Source: Arthrobacter sp. PsM3 (GTDB lineage: Bacteria; Actinomycetota; Actinomycetes; Actinomycetales; Micrococcaceae). Taken from it: a DNA stretch of 64,000 nucleotides. Positions 19,863 through 29,743 of the stretch are shown here, piece by piece. Every line of letters starts with the position of its first letter. The first letter of the stretch is position 1. Location of the stretch: the NCBI RefSeq assembly GCF_030433895.1, contig NZ_JARUXE010000005.1, forward strand, positions 62,001-126,000, read 5' to 3'. The notes under the pieces were generated by a model. The model was not told the DNA's origin and made no database searches. It saw nothing but the letters and a program-made list of their open reading frames with translations. Position numbers and translations under genes: made by a program.

Positions 19863-20765
19863 CTACTTGCTGAAGCCGGCGGTGAGGCCGCTGAGCAGCT
19901 GGCGCCGGGCGACCACATAGACCACCAACAGCGGCAGGGTAGCGAGAACGACGGCGGCCAGGACGGCCGGGATGTTGACACTGAACTCGCCCTGGAACGT
20001 CCACAGTGACAGCGGCAGCACCCGGGTCTCCGGGCTTTGCGTCAGGATCAGCGGGAACAGGAAACCGTTCCACACTCCGAGGGCGTTGTAGATGCCGACG
20101 GTCACCACGGCGGGTTTGGTCATGGGCAGCGCGAGGTGCCACATCATGGACCAGTCGGAGCAGCCATCCAGCCGCATTGATTCGAAGAGCTCGTTAGGGA
20201 CGTCCCGCATGAAGTTGGACAGGATCAGCACGGAGATCGGGATGGCGAAAGCGATGGAGGGCAGGATCAGCGCAAGCAGGGTGTCATACAGGTGGGCACG
20301 AGTGATCATCCAGTAGATGGGGATGATTGTGGCGTGCAGCGGGATCGCGAGGCCCAGAAGGAACAGGTTGTTTGTCCAGTTGAGGAACTTGCTCTTTCCG
20401 CGGACGATCGCGTAGGCGGCCATGAAGGACACCAGGAGCGCCGGTATAACGCTGCCCACTGTGACGATGAGGCTGTTGGCAAAGTACTTGGCGAAGTCGT
20501 TCTCCAGGACCAGCTTGTAGTTGTCCAGGGTGGGTTCTGTGGGCGGCATCATCGGGTTGGAGGCGAAGAAGCCAGCCTGGTTCTTCAGGCTCGTCACCAC
20601 CACGTAGTAAACGGGGACGATGATGATGGCCAGCCAAAGCCAGCCGCCGAGGCCGGCGAGGAAGTTGGGCCGGGTCCGTCCCGGCCCCTTGGTCCGTGAA
20701 CGGGGGCCGACGGCAGGTCGGACGGGTGCCGAGGGCGGGACGGGGAGCTGGGTAAGGGAAGCCAT
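19863..20765 (-). CDS. Carbohydrate ABC transporter permease (second operon)
   Basis: The 300-residue permease has six hydrophobic helices and the EAA loop NELFESMRLDGCSDWSMMWH. It pairs with the permease just upstream, whose stop overlaps this start (TGATG). It is part of the binding protein, permease, permease, oxidoreductase, isomerase, ThuA and oxidoreductase operon. Confidence 0.88.
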   Translation of the reverse strand: MASLTQLPVPPSAPVRPAVGPRSRTKGPGRTRPNFLAGLGGWLWLAIIIVPVYYVVVTSLKNQAGFFASNPMMPPTEPTLDNYKLVLENDFAKYFANSLIVTVGSVIPALLVSFMAAYAIVRGKSKFLNWTNNLFLLGLAIPLHATIIPIYWMITRAHLYDTLLALILPSIAFAIPISVLILSNFMRDVPNELFESMRLDGCSDWSMMWHLALPMTKPAVVTVGIYNALGVWNGFLFPLILTQSPETRVLPLSLWTFQGEFSVNIPAVLAAVVLATLPLLVVYVVARRQLLSGLTAGFSK

Positions 20766-21667
20766 CAGGCACCTTCCATTTGGCTTGCGTTGCGGTTTTT
20801 TCCGCCCAGTCTCTGTAGCAGAAGGGCGAGCGCCAGACCGATCACGACGAGCATGACGCCGAGGGCACTCGCGGCACCCATGTCGTTGGCTTTGAACCCG
20901 GTGAGGTACATGTGCAGCGGGAGCAGCCGGGTGGCATAGCCGGGACCGCCGCCGGTGAGGACAAAGACGAGGTCAAAGTACGCCAGCGAGCCGACCACCA
21001 TGAGCGTGGAGGAAGTGATGATGGTGTATTTCATCTGGGGCAGGGTGATGTTGAAGAACTGCTGGACCCGCCCGGCACCGTCGATCTGCGCGGCCTCGTA
21101 GAGCGACGCGGGAATCTGGCGCACACCGCCTTGATAGATGAGCGTGTGGAACGGGACAAACTGCCAGGCGATCACAAAGACCACGACGAACAGCACCAGG
21201 TCCGAATCGCCCAGCCAGTCCTGGGCCAGGAACGGCAATCCAAGCCCGGCGCCCAGGCCGAAGTTGGGGTCCAGCAGGGCTTTGAACGCGATGGCGACGG
21301 CGGCCGAGGACAGCAGCAGCGGCACGAAATAGAGGACAGCCAATGCAGCACGGTATTTCTGGCCCGCCGCGGTGAAGACACCCAGCAGAAGACTGATCGG
21401 GGCCTGGACGATGAACGAGAAGAACATGATCTTCGCCGTGACCAGCAGTGCGTTCCCGGTGACAGGGTCCGTCAGGACTGTTGTCCAACTGGACAAACCG
21501 TCCATCTTGATCTCGCCCAGGCCGTCCCAGGAGGTGAAGCTCAGGAACAAGACGCCGAAAAGCGGAATGATGGCGAACAGCGCGAAGAAGGCAAGGGCTG
21601 GCGCGGCCAGCCACCCCGACGGGCCCGTTTGGAGGGCCCGTCGGGAGGAACCGGATGTGGTGGACAC
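20765..21667 (-). CDS. Sugar ABC transporter permease (second operon)
   Basis: The 300-residue permease has six membrane helices and the EAA loop ASLYEAAQIDGAGRVQQFFN. It starts 5 bp downstream of the binding-protein gene's stop and overlaps the next permease by one base. Confidence 0.88.
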   Translation of the reverse strand: MSTTSGSSRRALQTGPSGWLAAPALAFFALFAIIPLFGVLFLSFTSWDGLGEIKMDGLSSWTTVLTDPVTGNALLVTAKIMFFSFIVQAPISLLLGVFTAAGQKYRAALAVLYFVPLLLSSAAVAIAFKALLDPNFGLGAGLGLPFLAQDWLGDSDLVLFVVVFVIAWQFVPFHTLIYQGGVRQIPASLYEAAQIDGAGRVQQFFNITLPQMKYTIITSSTLMVVGSLAYFDLVFVLTGGGPGYATRLLPLHMYLTGFKANDMGAASALGVMLVVIGLALALLLQRLGGKNRNASQMEGA

Positions 21668-21671
21668 TGGA

Positions 21672-23003
21672 TTACTTCCCGATCGTCGCGTTCATCGTGT
21701 CGACGAACTGCCCCGGGGTGATCTTCTTCAGGAAGATCTGGTCGAGGTTTGCCAGCATGGCGTCACCCTGCGCCGGGCTGAGGGCCTGGTCCCAGGAAAG
21801 CGTGAAGCTCGGTGCGTTCTTTGCCATGCCATATACATAGGACAGGAAGTCCTTGTCCGGGGACGCGGCGAGCTTGCCCTCGATGCCCTTGACCACCGGC
21901 ACGGCTCCCGAATCGATCAGGCCCTGGATGTTGCTGTCCGAGAACATGCCGTTCTTCACATACTCGAGGGCGGCTTTCTTCTGCCCCTCAGTGGCCTTCG
22001 CGGAGACGGACCAGAAGTTGGAAGGGTTGCCCACCACGTTGGCCGGGTCTCCCTTGCCGCCGGAAACCGTGGGGAAGGTGGTGAAGCCGAGCTTGCCGCT
22101 CTTGACGAAGTCTGCTGCATCCTTCTTCATGCTCTGGTAGATCCAGCCGCCCTGCAGGATCATCGCCGCCTTGCCGGTATACATCAGCGCCTGGTCGGCG
22201 TTGCTGTCCGCCGCGATGGACGAGAAGCCGTTGGCGAAGCCGCCGGCATCCACGAGCTGCTGGATCTTGGTGAGCGACTCGGTGACAGCGGGGTCGGACC
22301 ACGCGTTTGGCTTGTTGGCTGCAATATTGGCGAAAACCTCCGGGCCGCCGATGCGTTCCACGAGGTACTCCAGCCACATCAGGTCCGGCCACCTGGACTG
22401 GCCGCCGAGCGAGAACGGAGCGATGCCGGCATCCTTGAACTTCGGCACCAGGGCCATCAGCTCGTCCCAAGTCTTGGGGACCTCGGCGCCCACCTTGGCG
22501 AACACATCCTTGTTGAAGTACAGCACTACAGGCTGCACATTGTTGTTGGGCAAGGCGTAGGTCTTGCCGTCGATAACGCCGTTCTTGAGTACTGCCGGAA
22601 GGTAGCGGTCCTTGACGTCGGGATTGTCCTTGAGGTACCCGGAGAGATCATCCACCTGTCCGGCGTCGACGTAGGACTTCAGAACGCCGCCGCCCCAGCC
22701 ATAGATGAAGGTCGGGCCCTGGCCGGCGCCGACGGCGGTACGTACCTTGGTCTTGTATGCGTCGTTCGCAAAGAAATCCAGCTTGATGGTCGAATCCGGG
22801 TGCGCGGAGTTCCAGTCAGTAACGGACTTCTGCAGCACGGGCTGGTTGCCGCCGGTCAGCCCCCACATGGAGGCCGAGTCTGCGCTTGCGGCCGTGCCTG
22901 CCGGGCCGCTGGAGCCGCATGCGGCCAGGCTGATCGATATTGCGGCGGCGGAGAAGGCCATTGCGGCACGGCCAAACGTACGATTTTTCATCTGGGGTTC
23001 CAT
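21672..23003 (-). CDS. Extracellular sugar-binding lipoprotein of an ABC importer (second operon)
   Basis: The 443-residue product has a lipoprotein signal with lipobox LAAC (Cys about residue 29) and a family-1 solute-binding fold (YALPNNNVQPVVLYFNKDVF and PTFIYGWGGGVLKSY). It heads the second sugar operon. GGAGG is close before ATG 23003; a second ATG at 22991 is possible. Two CGAAA/TTTCG inverted repeats in the 275-bp gap to the divergent LacI gene are likely operators. The ligand is unknown; the catabolic genes suggest a glycoside or disaccharide. Confidence 0.88.
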   Translation of the reverse strand: MEPQMKNRTFGRAAMAFSAAAISISLAACGSSGPAGTAASADSASMWGLTGGNQPVLQKSVTDWNSAHPDSTIKLDFFANDAYKTKVRTAVGAGQGPTFIYGWGGGVLKSYVDAGQVDDLSGYLKDNPDVKDRYLPAVLKNGVIDGKTYALPNNNVQPVVLYFNKDVFAKVGAEVPKTWDELMALVPKFKDAGIAPFSLGGQSRWPDLMWLEYLVERIGGPEVFANIAANKPNAWSDPAVTESLTKIQQLVDAGGFANGFSSIAADSNADQALMYTGKAAMILQGGWIYQSMKKDAADFVKSGKLGFTTFPTVSGGKGDPANVVGNPSNFWSVSAKATEGQKKAALEYVKNGMFSDSNIQGLIDSGAVPVVKGIEGKLAASPDKDFLSYVYGMAKNAPSFTLSWDQALSPAQGDAMLANLDQIFLKKITPGQFVDTMNATIGK

Positions 23004-23107
23004 TCGTCCTCCGGGTTCTGCGCTGAGGCCCGGTTGTGAGAGCCGGCAGCCTGACCCTCACGAAGGAAGGCTGCACTGCCGATGCTGATGGGATGAAGCT
23101 AAAATTC

Positions 23108-23119
23108 CGAAAAGTTTCG
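23108..23119. promoter_or_regulatory. LacI-type operator near the binding-protein gene
   Basis: CGAAA-AG-TTTCG is a 5+2+5 inverted repeat about 105 bp upstream of the binding-protein start. It shares its arms with the palindrome at 23249-23262. A further half site (ATCGAAA) lies near 23199. Confidence 0.55.
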
Positions 23120-23248
23120 TAAAAGTCTGGGACTTGTAAACTCAAAGTAGTGGTGACATCAGTCACAGTCAAGGGGTACGGCCGAAAATCTGCTTCAAAA
23201 TATCGAAAGAACTTGACGCATCAGGGAAACGACGTCAAACTTTTGTTA

Positions 23249-23262
23249 TCGAAATATTTCGA
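23249..23262. promoter_or_regulatory. LacI-type operator just before the lacI-family gene
   Basis: TCGAAATATTTCGA is a perfect 14-bp palindrome ending 16 bp before the GTG start of the LacI-family gene. It fits CGAAA-N2-TTTCG like the site at 23108. The position suggests autorepression. Confidence 0.6.
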
Positions 23263-23278
23263 AAATACAGGAGTTATC

Positions 23279-24346
23279 GTGTCAATAGTCCAGGGTGTCG
23301 GCCGGCCAACGCTGGCCGCCGTCGCGAGGGAAGCGGGCGTTTCCTCACCCACGGTCTCAAAGGTCATCAACGGGCGGTCGGACGTCGCGGAGAGCACGCG
23401 CACCAAGGTTTTGGCGGCGCTCGAACAGCTGGGCTACCAGTCACCGCAACAGCGCAGACTGGCCGAGGGCCAGACTGCCATCGTGGAAGTGGTTTTCGAT
23501 TCGCTGTATTCGGCCTACGCCGTCGAGGTCCTGAACGGAGTGCTGGAGCAGGCCGCCTCAGTTGACGTCGAGATCCTGATCGACGTGACCGGGCACGCGC
23601 CCGCCACGACGCTCAGCCCCGAGCGGCGCGCCCAGCGGATTTTGGATGAAGGCCGGCTCGGATTGATTGTGGTGACTTCCGGATTCAGTACGGCGCAGCT
23701 GAGTGCCTTCCGCCGGCGGCACATTCCGGTCGTGGTGATCGATCCGCTCAACCCGCCGCCGTCGGAGGTTGTCAGCGTCGGTGCCACCAACTGGGCCGGA
23801 GGCAAGGAAGCCGCGGAGCACCTGCTCGGCCTCGGCCACCGGCGGATCGCGTACATCGGCGGACCCGAATCGGCGGAATGCAATCAGGCGCGGCTCCATG
23901 GCTACATGGCGGCACTCATGGCCGACGGGGTCCAGGTGCGGCCCGACTACGTCCTGCTGGACAAGTTCCGCCCGGAACACGGAATCCGCGGCCTCCAGAC
24001 CCTTATGGCCCTGCACGAGCCCCCGACAGCCATCTTCGCGGGAAGTGACAGCATCGGCCTCGGCGTCCTGGCCGAAGCCCGGAGGCACGGACTGCGGATC
24101 CCCGAGGACCTGAGCCTGGTGGGCTTCGACGGCACGTACCAGGCGGAGCAGTCCATCCCCGCCTTGACCACCGTGACGCAGCCGCTGCACGAGATGGGCC
24201 GCGCCGCCCTGCGCGCCGTCCTCCGTCAGGCCAACGGCGAAGAACTCGACTCGCGTCGGGTCGAACTCGCCACCCATCTTGTCGTTCGGGAATCGACGGC
24301 CCCTCCTGCAGCCGGGAAACCGGAACCGGACAGGGCGTTGCACTAG
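23279..24346 (+). CDS. LacI-family transcriptional regulator
   Basis: The 355-residue protein has an N-terminal HTH (PTLAAVAREAGVSSPTVSKV, then INGRSDVAESTR, residues about 8-40) and a sugar-binding domain with HRRIAYIGGPES and IFAGSDSIGLGVLAEARR. GTG 23279 follows CAGGAG with good spacing, so the 43 codons upstream in the frame are rejected. It faces the second ABC sugar operon and probably represses it through the CGAAA-N2-TTTCG sites. The effector is not known. The gene ends tail to tail with the next oxidoreductase, their stops sharing CTAG. Confidence 0.9.
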   Translation: MSIVQGVGRPTLAAVAREAGVSSPTVSKVINGRSDVAESTRTKVLAALEQLGYQSPQQRRLAEGQTAIVEVVFDSLYSAYAVEVLNGVLEQAASVDVEILIDVTGHAPATTLSPERRAQRILDEGRLGLIVVTSGFSTAQLSAFRRRHIPVVVIDPLNPPPSEVVSVGATNWAGGKEAAEHLLGLGHRRIAYIGGPESAECNQARLHGYMAALMADGVQVRPDYVLLDKFRPEHGIRGLQTLMALHEPPTAIFAGSDSIGLGVLAEARRHGLRIPEDLSLVGFDGTYQAEQSIPALTTVTQPLHEMGRAALRAVLRQANGEELDSRRVELATHLVVRESTAPPAAGKPEPDRALH

Positions 24347-25476
24347 TCGATGCACTGGCTGCCGCCCGTGTGTGCTGGGCGCCGGTCCATTCCCCGTACC
24401 GGGTCGGAGGGGTAGGTGATTCCAGCCTGCCGCCGGGCTTCATCGAGCAGCGTCATGACCAAGAGTGTGTCGGCAAGCGGCATGGTGGGACTCTCGGTCA
24501 GACCGAGTTGAAGGCAGCGGAGCACCTCGCGCAGCTGATAGGTGTACCCACGCCCCGCCGGCCGGAACGTCTCCAGCCGGGTTTCTCCCGAGCCAAACGT
24601 AAGGGTCAGCTCCGTCGGGTTGAACAGCGGTGCGTTGCACCGCAGCATCCCCTTCGTCCCGGACACCGTGGCAGCCTGCGTCGACACGGTGGTTAGCGAC
24701 ACCATGAACTGGGCGCGGGCCCCCGAGGCATAGGAGAGGGTCACCGCGGTTTCGGCATCCACGCCGTCACCGTTGATGTGGGCCGCCGCGGTCAGGGACT
24801 GGGGCGCCCCCAACGCTATGAGCGCCCAGGTCAGCGGATACACTCCGACGTCCAGGAGTGCGCCGCCGCCTGCCGCCCGCTGCCACAGCCGGGCTCCCGG
24901 ATGGCGGGGCGCGGGAAAGCCGAGGTCCGCCTGGATCCACCGGACCTCGCCGAGTTCACCCGAAGCGATGATCTCCGCCGCACGTTGCACACTGGGAAGA
25001 AACCGGGACCACACGGCCTCCATCAGGAACAGCCCGTTGCGCCGCGCCAGCCCGGCCAGGACGGCAGTGTCCCGTGCGTTGAGCGTCATCGGTTTCTCGC
25101 ACAGCACGTGTTTGCCGGCCTCAAGCGCCGCGTGTGCCACGGTGAAGTGGCTGGCGTGCGGAGTGGCGACGTACACGATGTCGACGTCGGGGTCCTGGAT
25201 CAGCCGCATGTACCCCGGAAGGCTGCCGTCGTCGCCGTAGGCGCGACGGAAGCCGTGCCTGGCCGCGAATTCCTCCGCGCCGGCGCGGGACCTGGAACTG
25301 ACGGACTGCAGGACCGCGTCAGGCAGCAGGGCCAGATCGCCTGCGACTATGGAGGCGATCCTGCCGGTGGAGACCACGCCCCAGCGGACAGGGTTGCCGG
25401 AGGCACGGAGCGGATCCTGCGGGTCGTCCGCAAGCAGCGGGGTCCGGACCAGCAGCGGCTCAGTTGCCGGGATCAA
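24343..25476 (-). CDS. Gfo/Idh/MocA-family oxidoreductase (xylose operon)
   Basis: The 377-residue enzyme has the NAD(P)-binding start [20 protein letters not shown], the catalytic [13 protein letters not shown] motif and a substrate domain with [18 protein letters not shown]. It resembles the dihydrodiol dehydrogenase/xylose dehydrogenase branch. It follows xylB with a 17-bp overlap, so it belongs to the xylA-xylB operon. A role in oxidation of xylose or another aldose is plausible but unproven. Its stop overlaps that of the convergent LacI gene. Confidence 0.87.
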   Translation of the reverse strand: MIPATEPLLVRTPLLADDPQDPLRASGNPVRWGVVSTGRIASIVAGDLALLPDAVLQSVSSRSRAGAEEFAARHGFRRAYGDDGSLPGYMRLIQDPDVDIVYVATPHASHFTVAHAALEAGKHVLCEKPMTLNARDTAVLAGLARRNGLFLMEAVWSRFLPSVQRAAEIIASGELGEVRWIQADLGFPAPRHPGARLWQRAAGGGALLDVGVYPLTWALIALGAPQSLTAAAHINGDGVDAETAVTLSYASGARAQFMVSLTTVSTQAATVSGTKGMLRCNAPLFNPTELTLTFGSGETRLETFRPAGRGYTYQLREVLRCLQLGLTESPTMPLADTLLVMTLLDEARRQAGITYPSDPVRGMDRRPAHTGGSQCID

Positions 25477-27016
25477 TATGGCTGCCCGCCCTCAGGTAGT
25501 TCTGCCGGATGATCGGGCAGAAATCCGGGGCCGGTGCGGCGTCCACCGCGACGGGCCATGCCGGCCGGTTCCCGCTGTGTGCCCAGGCCGCCTGGACAGC
25601 CGCTCCCCTGGCCACGTACTCCCCGGGGCTGGGGATCACGACCGGCAGATCGAAGACCTGGGCCGCGATCGCCTGCACCGCGGGGTTTTGCACGGCGCCG
25701 CCGATCAACAGGAGGCGAGTTGCCGGGCTGCCCTGCGTGCGGAGCGAATCCAGCCCGCCGGACAGTCCGCACAGCATGCCCTCGATGGCGGCCCGGGCCA
25801 GGTTGCTCCGGGTGCTGGAGGCAATGCTGAGCCCGTGGAAGCTGGCTTTGGCGTGGGGCAGGTTGGGCGTGCGCTCACCTTCGAAGTACGGCACAAGCAC
25901 CACGCCCCCGGCGCCGGGTTCGGCTTCCAGGGCAAGGCGCGACAGTTCGTCGAAGTCCACGCCCAGGAGGCCGGCCACGGAGCTGAGCACCCGCGCGGCA
26001 TTGAGTGTGACGGCGATGGGCAGGTATTCGCCGCTGGCGTCCGCGAACCCTGCCACCGTCCCGCTGGGATCGGCAACGGCCCGCGATGACACAGAAAATA
26101 CCGTGCCGCTGGTGCCCACGGAGACCACCACGTCGCCGGGCTCCGCCCCCAATCCAAGAGCGGCGGCCGCGTTGTCCCCGGCGCCGGCACCGAGCAGGGT
26201 CCGGGGTCCGGATTCCGCCAGGCCGGTTCCAGCAGAACCGGTTCCAGCAGAGCCGGGCAGTCCGGCCGGGGAACCGAAGCAGGCGGGGTGGATTTCCCCG
26301 GCAGCGTCGCCGGGGCCCAGAACCCGGGGCAGCACCACGGTTCCGGCGTCATTAGGCCCGCCGATCCCGGTGGCCTCCCTGGCGTCCCGGCCGAAGGCGA
26401 CCTTGAACAGCTCGAGATCGTACCCACCGGCCGAGGGGCTCCAATAGCCCGTTCCGCTGGCATCCGAGCGGTCCGTGGTGAGCTGTTCCAGGTCCGGGCC
26501 CAGGGGGCTGGAGGCCGCTGGGCCGTACCCGCGGAGCCGCCACGTCAGCCAGTCATGGGGCAACGCGACGGCCGCCACCCGGTCCGCCAGCTCCGGTTCG
26601 TGCTCCCTGACCCAGCGGACCTTCGTGATGGTGAATGAGGCCACCGGGACCAGCCCGGTCCTGCGTGCGAAGTCGTCCGCCCCCACTTCGTCCGTGAGTG
26701 CGGCCGCGGCCGCGGCCGAGCGGGTGTCATTCCACAGCAGTGCCGGCCGCACCACGTCACCGGCGTGATCCAGCAGCACCATGCCGTGCTGCTGGCCCCC
26801 CACCGACAGCGCACTGACGTCCGCCAGCCCGCCGGCGTCCTCGATTGCCTCGGACAAAGCCCGCCACCAGTGGTCCGGGTGGACCTCCGTTCCGTCCGGG
26901 TGCCCGGCCCGGCCCTCGCGGACCAGGGTGCCGCTGCCGGCGTCCAGTACCACCACCTTGCAACTTTGGGTGGAGGAGTCGACGCCGGCAACAAGGGTCA
27001 TGGGAGCAGCCGCCAC
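25460..27016 (-). CDS. xylB: Xylulokinase
   Basis: The 518-residue FGGY kinase starts with the phosphate-binding motif [15 protein letters not shown], has [11 protein letters not shown] and LLWNDTRS in the N-terminal half, and [12 protein letters not shown] and [16 protein letters not shown] in the C-terminal half. It phosphorylates D-xylulose to xylulose 5-phosphate for the pentose phosphate pathway. The GTG at 27016 lies 4 bp after the xylA stop; an ATG five codons further (27001) is an alternative. The Gly/Ser-rich segment near residues 260-275 is a loop of near-repeats ([11 protein letters not shown]). Confidence 0.93.
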   Translation of the reverse strand: MAAAPMTLVAGVDSSTQSCKVVVLDAGSGTLVREGRAGHPDGTEVHPDHWWRALSEAIEDAGGLADVSALSVGGQQHGMVLLDHAGDVVRPALLWNDTRSAAAAAALTDEVGADDFARRTGLVPVASFTITKVRWVREHEPELADRVAAVALPHDWLTWRLRGYGPAASSPLGPDLEQLTTDRSDASGTGYWSPSAGGYDLELFKVAFGRDAREATGIGGPNDAGTVVLPRVLGPGDAAGEIHPACFGSPAGLPGSAGTGSAGTGLAESGPRTLLGAGAGDNAAAALGLGAEPGDVVVSVGTSGTVFSVSSRAVADPSGTVAGFADASGEYLPIAVTLNAARVLSSVAGLLGVDFDELSRLALEAEPGAGGVVLVPYFEGERTPNLPHAKASFHGLSIASSTRSNLARAAIEGMLCGLSGGLDSLRTQGSPATRLLLIGGAVQNPAVQAIAAQVFDLPVVIPSPGEYVARGAAVQAAWAHSGNRPAWPVAVDAAPAPDFCPIIRQNYLRAGSHIDPGN

Positions 27017-27020
27017 GGGA

Positions 27021-28211
27021 TCAGCGGGCGCCGAGCAGGTGCTCGATGAAGAGCTGCTGCAGCTTCACGAAACCGAAGCCCTTGCCGCCGAAGTAGGCAT
27101 CGGCGTCGAAGTCCTCGTAGGAGGCGCGGTCGGAGCGGAGCTGTTCGTACCCTTCGCCCGGGTTAAGCGTGGGTTCGTTGATTTCCGCCACACGCGAGGC
27201 CTGCAGAGCGGCCTGGACCTCGGGATCGGCACGGAAAGCCTTGGCACGTTCCTTGAGCAGCAGGTAGGTCTGCATGTTCGCGGCAGCGGAGTCCCAGACT
27301 CCGTCAATGTCCTCGGTGCGGCTGGGCTTGTAGTCGAAGTGGCGCGGGCCGTGGTACGCCGGCCCGCCGTCGGGGCCGCCGTTTTCCAGCAGGTCCACCA
27401 GGGAGAACGCGTTCTGCAGGTCGCCGTGGCCGAACACCAGGTCCTGGTCGAATTTGATGCTGCGCTGGCCGTTGAGGTCGATGTGGAAGAGCTTGCCCTG
27501 ATAAAGCGCCTGGGCGATGCCGTGGGTGAAGTTCAGGCCGGCCATCTGCTCGTGGCCGGTTTCGGGGTTGATGCCCACCAGTTCGGGGCGCTCCAGCGTT
27601 TCGATGAACGCCAGGGCGTGGCCCAGGGTGGGGAGAAGAATGTCGCCGCGGGGTTCGTTGGGCTTGGGCTCGATGGCGAACCGGATGTTGTAACCCTTGT
27701 CCGTGACGTAGTCGCCCAGCAGGTTCACGGCCTCACGGTAGCGTTCCAGGGCGCCGCGGATGTCCTTGGCGGCGTCGTATTCGCTGCCTTCGCGGCCGCC
27801 CCACATAACGAACGTTTCGGCACCGAGCTCGGCGGCGAGGTCGATGTTGTCCAGTACCTTCCGCAGGGCGAAGCGCCGGACGCCGCGGTCGTTGCTGGTG
27901 AAGCCCCCGTCCTTGAAGACCGGGTGGCTGAACAGGTTAGTGGTGACCATCGGGACGATCATCCCGGTGGCCTTCAGCGCGCCCGTCAGCCGGTCGATTT
28001 CGCGCTGGCGGTCAGCGGCGGAGCAGCCGAAGGGAAAGAGGTCGTTGTCGTGGAAGGTGATGCCGTAGGCGCCGAGGTCACTGAGCCGGTTGATGGCCTC
28101 GACAGTGTCCAGCGGCGGGCGGGTGGCCGAGCCGAACTGGTCCTGGGCCTCCCAGCCCACCGTCCAAAGGCCGAAGGAAAACTTGTCTTCACGGGTGGGC
28201 TGAATCGCCAT
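27021..28211 (-). CDS. xylA: Xylose isomerase
   Basis: The 396-residue protein matches the class I actinobacterial xylose isomerases in length and in motifs: the N-terminal [17 protein letters not shown], the catalytic His in [13 protein letters not shown], metal-site [13 protein letters not shown] and [13 protein letters not shown], and the C-terminal PARHFDYKP-type region ([16 protein letters not shown]). It converts D-xylose to D-xylulose. GGAG precedes ATG 28211, four codons inside the longest frame. It is the first gene of the xylA-xylB-oxidoreductase operon and diverges from an alditol oxidase gene. Confidence 0.95.
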   Translation of the reverse strand: MAIQPTREDKFSFGLWTVGWEAQDQFGSATRPPLDTVEAINRLSDLGAYGITFHDNDLFPFGCSAADRQREIDRLTGALKATGMIVPMVTTNLFSHPVFKDGGFTSNDRGVRRFALRKVLDNIDLAAELGAETFVMWGGREGSEYDAAKDIRGALERYREAVNLLGDYVTDKGYNIRFAIEPKPNEPRGDILLPTLGHALAFIETLERPELVGINPETGHEQMAGLNFTHGIAQALYQGKLFHIDLNGQRSIKFDQDLVFGHGDLQNAFSLVDLLENGGPDGGPAYHGPRHFDYKPSRTEDIDGVWDSAAANMQTYLLLKERAKAFRADPEVQAALQASRVAEINEPTLNPGEGYEQLRSDRASYEDFDADAYFGGKGFGFVKLQQLFIEHLLGAR

Positions 28212-28284
28212 TGAGAGCTCCATGCGTAGGTGTGGTTGTTGAGTCGGGATGGTTGTTGAGCCGGGTCAAAAATGAATTGTTCTA

Positions 28285-28293
28285 GACACAAAC
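28285..28293. promoter_or_regulatory. Candidate ROK (XylR-type) half site, xylA side
   Basis: GACACAAAC is the exact reverse complement of GTTTGTGTC at 28366-28374. Here it is part of TTGT-TCTAGAC-ACAA, an imperfect inverted repeat 74-85 bp before the xylA start. Confidence 0.5.
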
Positions 28294-28365
28294 ATATTAT
28301 GAATTTCCGTGATGTCAACCACATGCTCCGTGAGAGCTTGGACCAAAGCTACTAGCACCGTAGCG

Positions 28366-28374
28366 GTTTGTGTC
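28366..28374. promoter_or_regulatory. Candidate ROK (XylR-type) half site, alditol oxidase side
   Basis: GTTTGTGTC, inverted relative to the site at 28285-28293, lies about 72 bp before the alditol oxidase start. One matching site per divergent promoter suggests shared control by the ROK regulator encoded at 29744. Confidence 0.45.
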
Positions 28375-28446
28375 GATGGCTGTTATGTTGTGAAGGACAG
28401 CAAATAGCGCCGTCGACCTGCCGTCAACACTGCAAAGAGGCCCCAA

Positions 28447-29733
28447 GTGAAGGATTCAACCGTGATCGATCAGATGGTGACCGAACGCAACTGGGCGGGA
28501 AACTACGGTTACCGGGCGCCGCGGATCGCCCATCCGGCGAGTATGGCGGAACTCCAGGACTTGGTGGCCGGCGCCGGGAAGGTCAGCGCGCTGGGATCCC
28601 GCCATTCCTTCAATGACATTGCAGACACTCCCGGGACCCTGGTGGTGCTGGACATGCTCGGCGCCGGCATCAGCGTCGACACGCAGAACATGACCGTCAC
28701 CGTCAGTGGCGGCACGCGCTACGGCACGCTCGCGGCCGAGCTGCAGCGCCGGGGCTTCGCCCTCCACAACCTTGCCTCGCTGCCGCACATCTCGGTGGCC
28801 GGAGCCGTCGCCACCGCCACGCATGGCTCCGGCGACGGCAACGGCAACCTCGCCACCGCCGTGGTGTCCCTTGAGCTTGTCACCGCAGATGGCACCGTAG
28901 TCACAGGCCAGCGCGGCGACGCCGACTTCGCCGGCATGGTGGTGGGACTGGGGGCCCTGGGCATCGTCAGCCGGCTGACCCTGGACATTGAGCCAACCTT
29001 CGACGTCGCCCAGACTGTTTTTGAAGGTCTCGACTGGGAACAGATCCTGGAAAGCTTCGACGCCCTGACGTCCTCGGCCTACAGCCTGAGCCTGTTCACC
29101 GACTGGAGCGGTCCGACCGCGGGTCAGGCATGGCTCAAGAACCGCACGGACCAGGCCGTCCTGCCCGCCGGGTTACCGGAGTTCTTCTCCGGCACGCGGG
29201 CCGCCGGGGCCCGGCACCCGCTTCCCGGCGTATCGGGCACCAACTGCACCCAGCAGCTCGGCGTTCCCGGGCCATGGTCCGACAGGCTCGCCCATTTCCG
29301 GATGGAGTTCACCCCGAGCAAGGGCGACGAGCTGCAGAGCGAATACCTGATCCCCCGTGAGCATGCCGTCGAGGCGCTCCGCACCATGCGGAGCCTCTCC
29401 GAAATGGTCACTCCGCTGCTCCTGATCGGGGAAATCCGGACCATCGCGGCAGACCAGCTGTGGCTCAGCCCCAACTACGGCCGGGACGGGATCGGCCTGC
29501 ACTTCACCTGGCGCCAGGACGAGCCGGCGGTCAGAGCCATCCTGCCGCTCCTGGAAGCGGAGCTGGCCCCGTTCAGCGCCAGGCCGCACTGGGGCAAACT
29601 GTTCCACGCCGACGCCGCCAGCCTCGCGTCGTTGTACCCCCGCTTTGCCGACTTCACCGCACTGGCCGGCCGGCTGGATCCGGCCGGAAAGTTCCGCAAC
29701 GCATTCCTCGACCGCACGGTCTTCGGCCGCTGA
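28447..29733 (+). CDS. FAD-linked alditol oxidase (AldO/xylitol oxidase family)
   Basis: The 428-residue vanillyl-alcohol-oxidase-fold enzyme has an N-terminal FAD domain: VSALGSRHSFNDIAD carries the His that is covalently bonded to FAD in AldO, and SLPHISVAGAVATATHGSGD is the pyrophosphate loop. The C-terminal HWGKLF motif is also typical. These enzymes oxidise C1 of xylitol or sorbitol to the aldose and release H2O2. Next to xylA/xylB it would feed xylitol-derived xylose into the same route. It could instead be an aldonolactone oxidase, but length and motifs fit AldO better. It is followed by a ROK regulator 11 bp later, suggesting one transcript. Confidence 0.87.
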   Translation: MKDSTVIDQMVTERNWAGNYGYRAPRIAHPASMAELQDLVAGAGKVSALGSRHSFNDIADTPGTLVVLDMLGAGISVDTQNMTVTVSGGTRYGTLAAELQRRGFALHNLASLPHISVAGAVATATHGSGDGNGNLATAVVSLELVTADGTVVTGQRGDADFAGMVVGLGALGIVSRLTLDIEPTFDVAQTVFEGLDWEQILESFDALTSSAYSLSLFTDWSGPTAGQAWLKNRTDQAVLPAGLPEFFSGTRAAGARHPLPGVSGTNCTQQLGVPGPWSDRLAHFRMEFTPSKGDELQSEYLIPREHAVEALRTMRSLSEMVTPLLLIGEIRTIAADQLWLSPNYGRDGIGLHFTWRQDEPAVRAILPLLEAELAPFSARPHWGKLFHADAASLASLYPRFADFTALAGRLDPAGKFRNAFLDRTVFGR

Positions 29734-29743
29734 TAGTCTCACG

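Noticed and set aside
21615..21646. Strong inverted repeat CCCGACGGGCC / GGCCCGTCGGG
   Set aside because: It lies within the first codons of a permease gene and codes for normal residues. A role in mRNA folding is possible but it is not a terminator.
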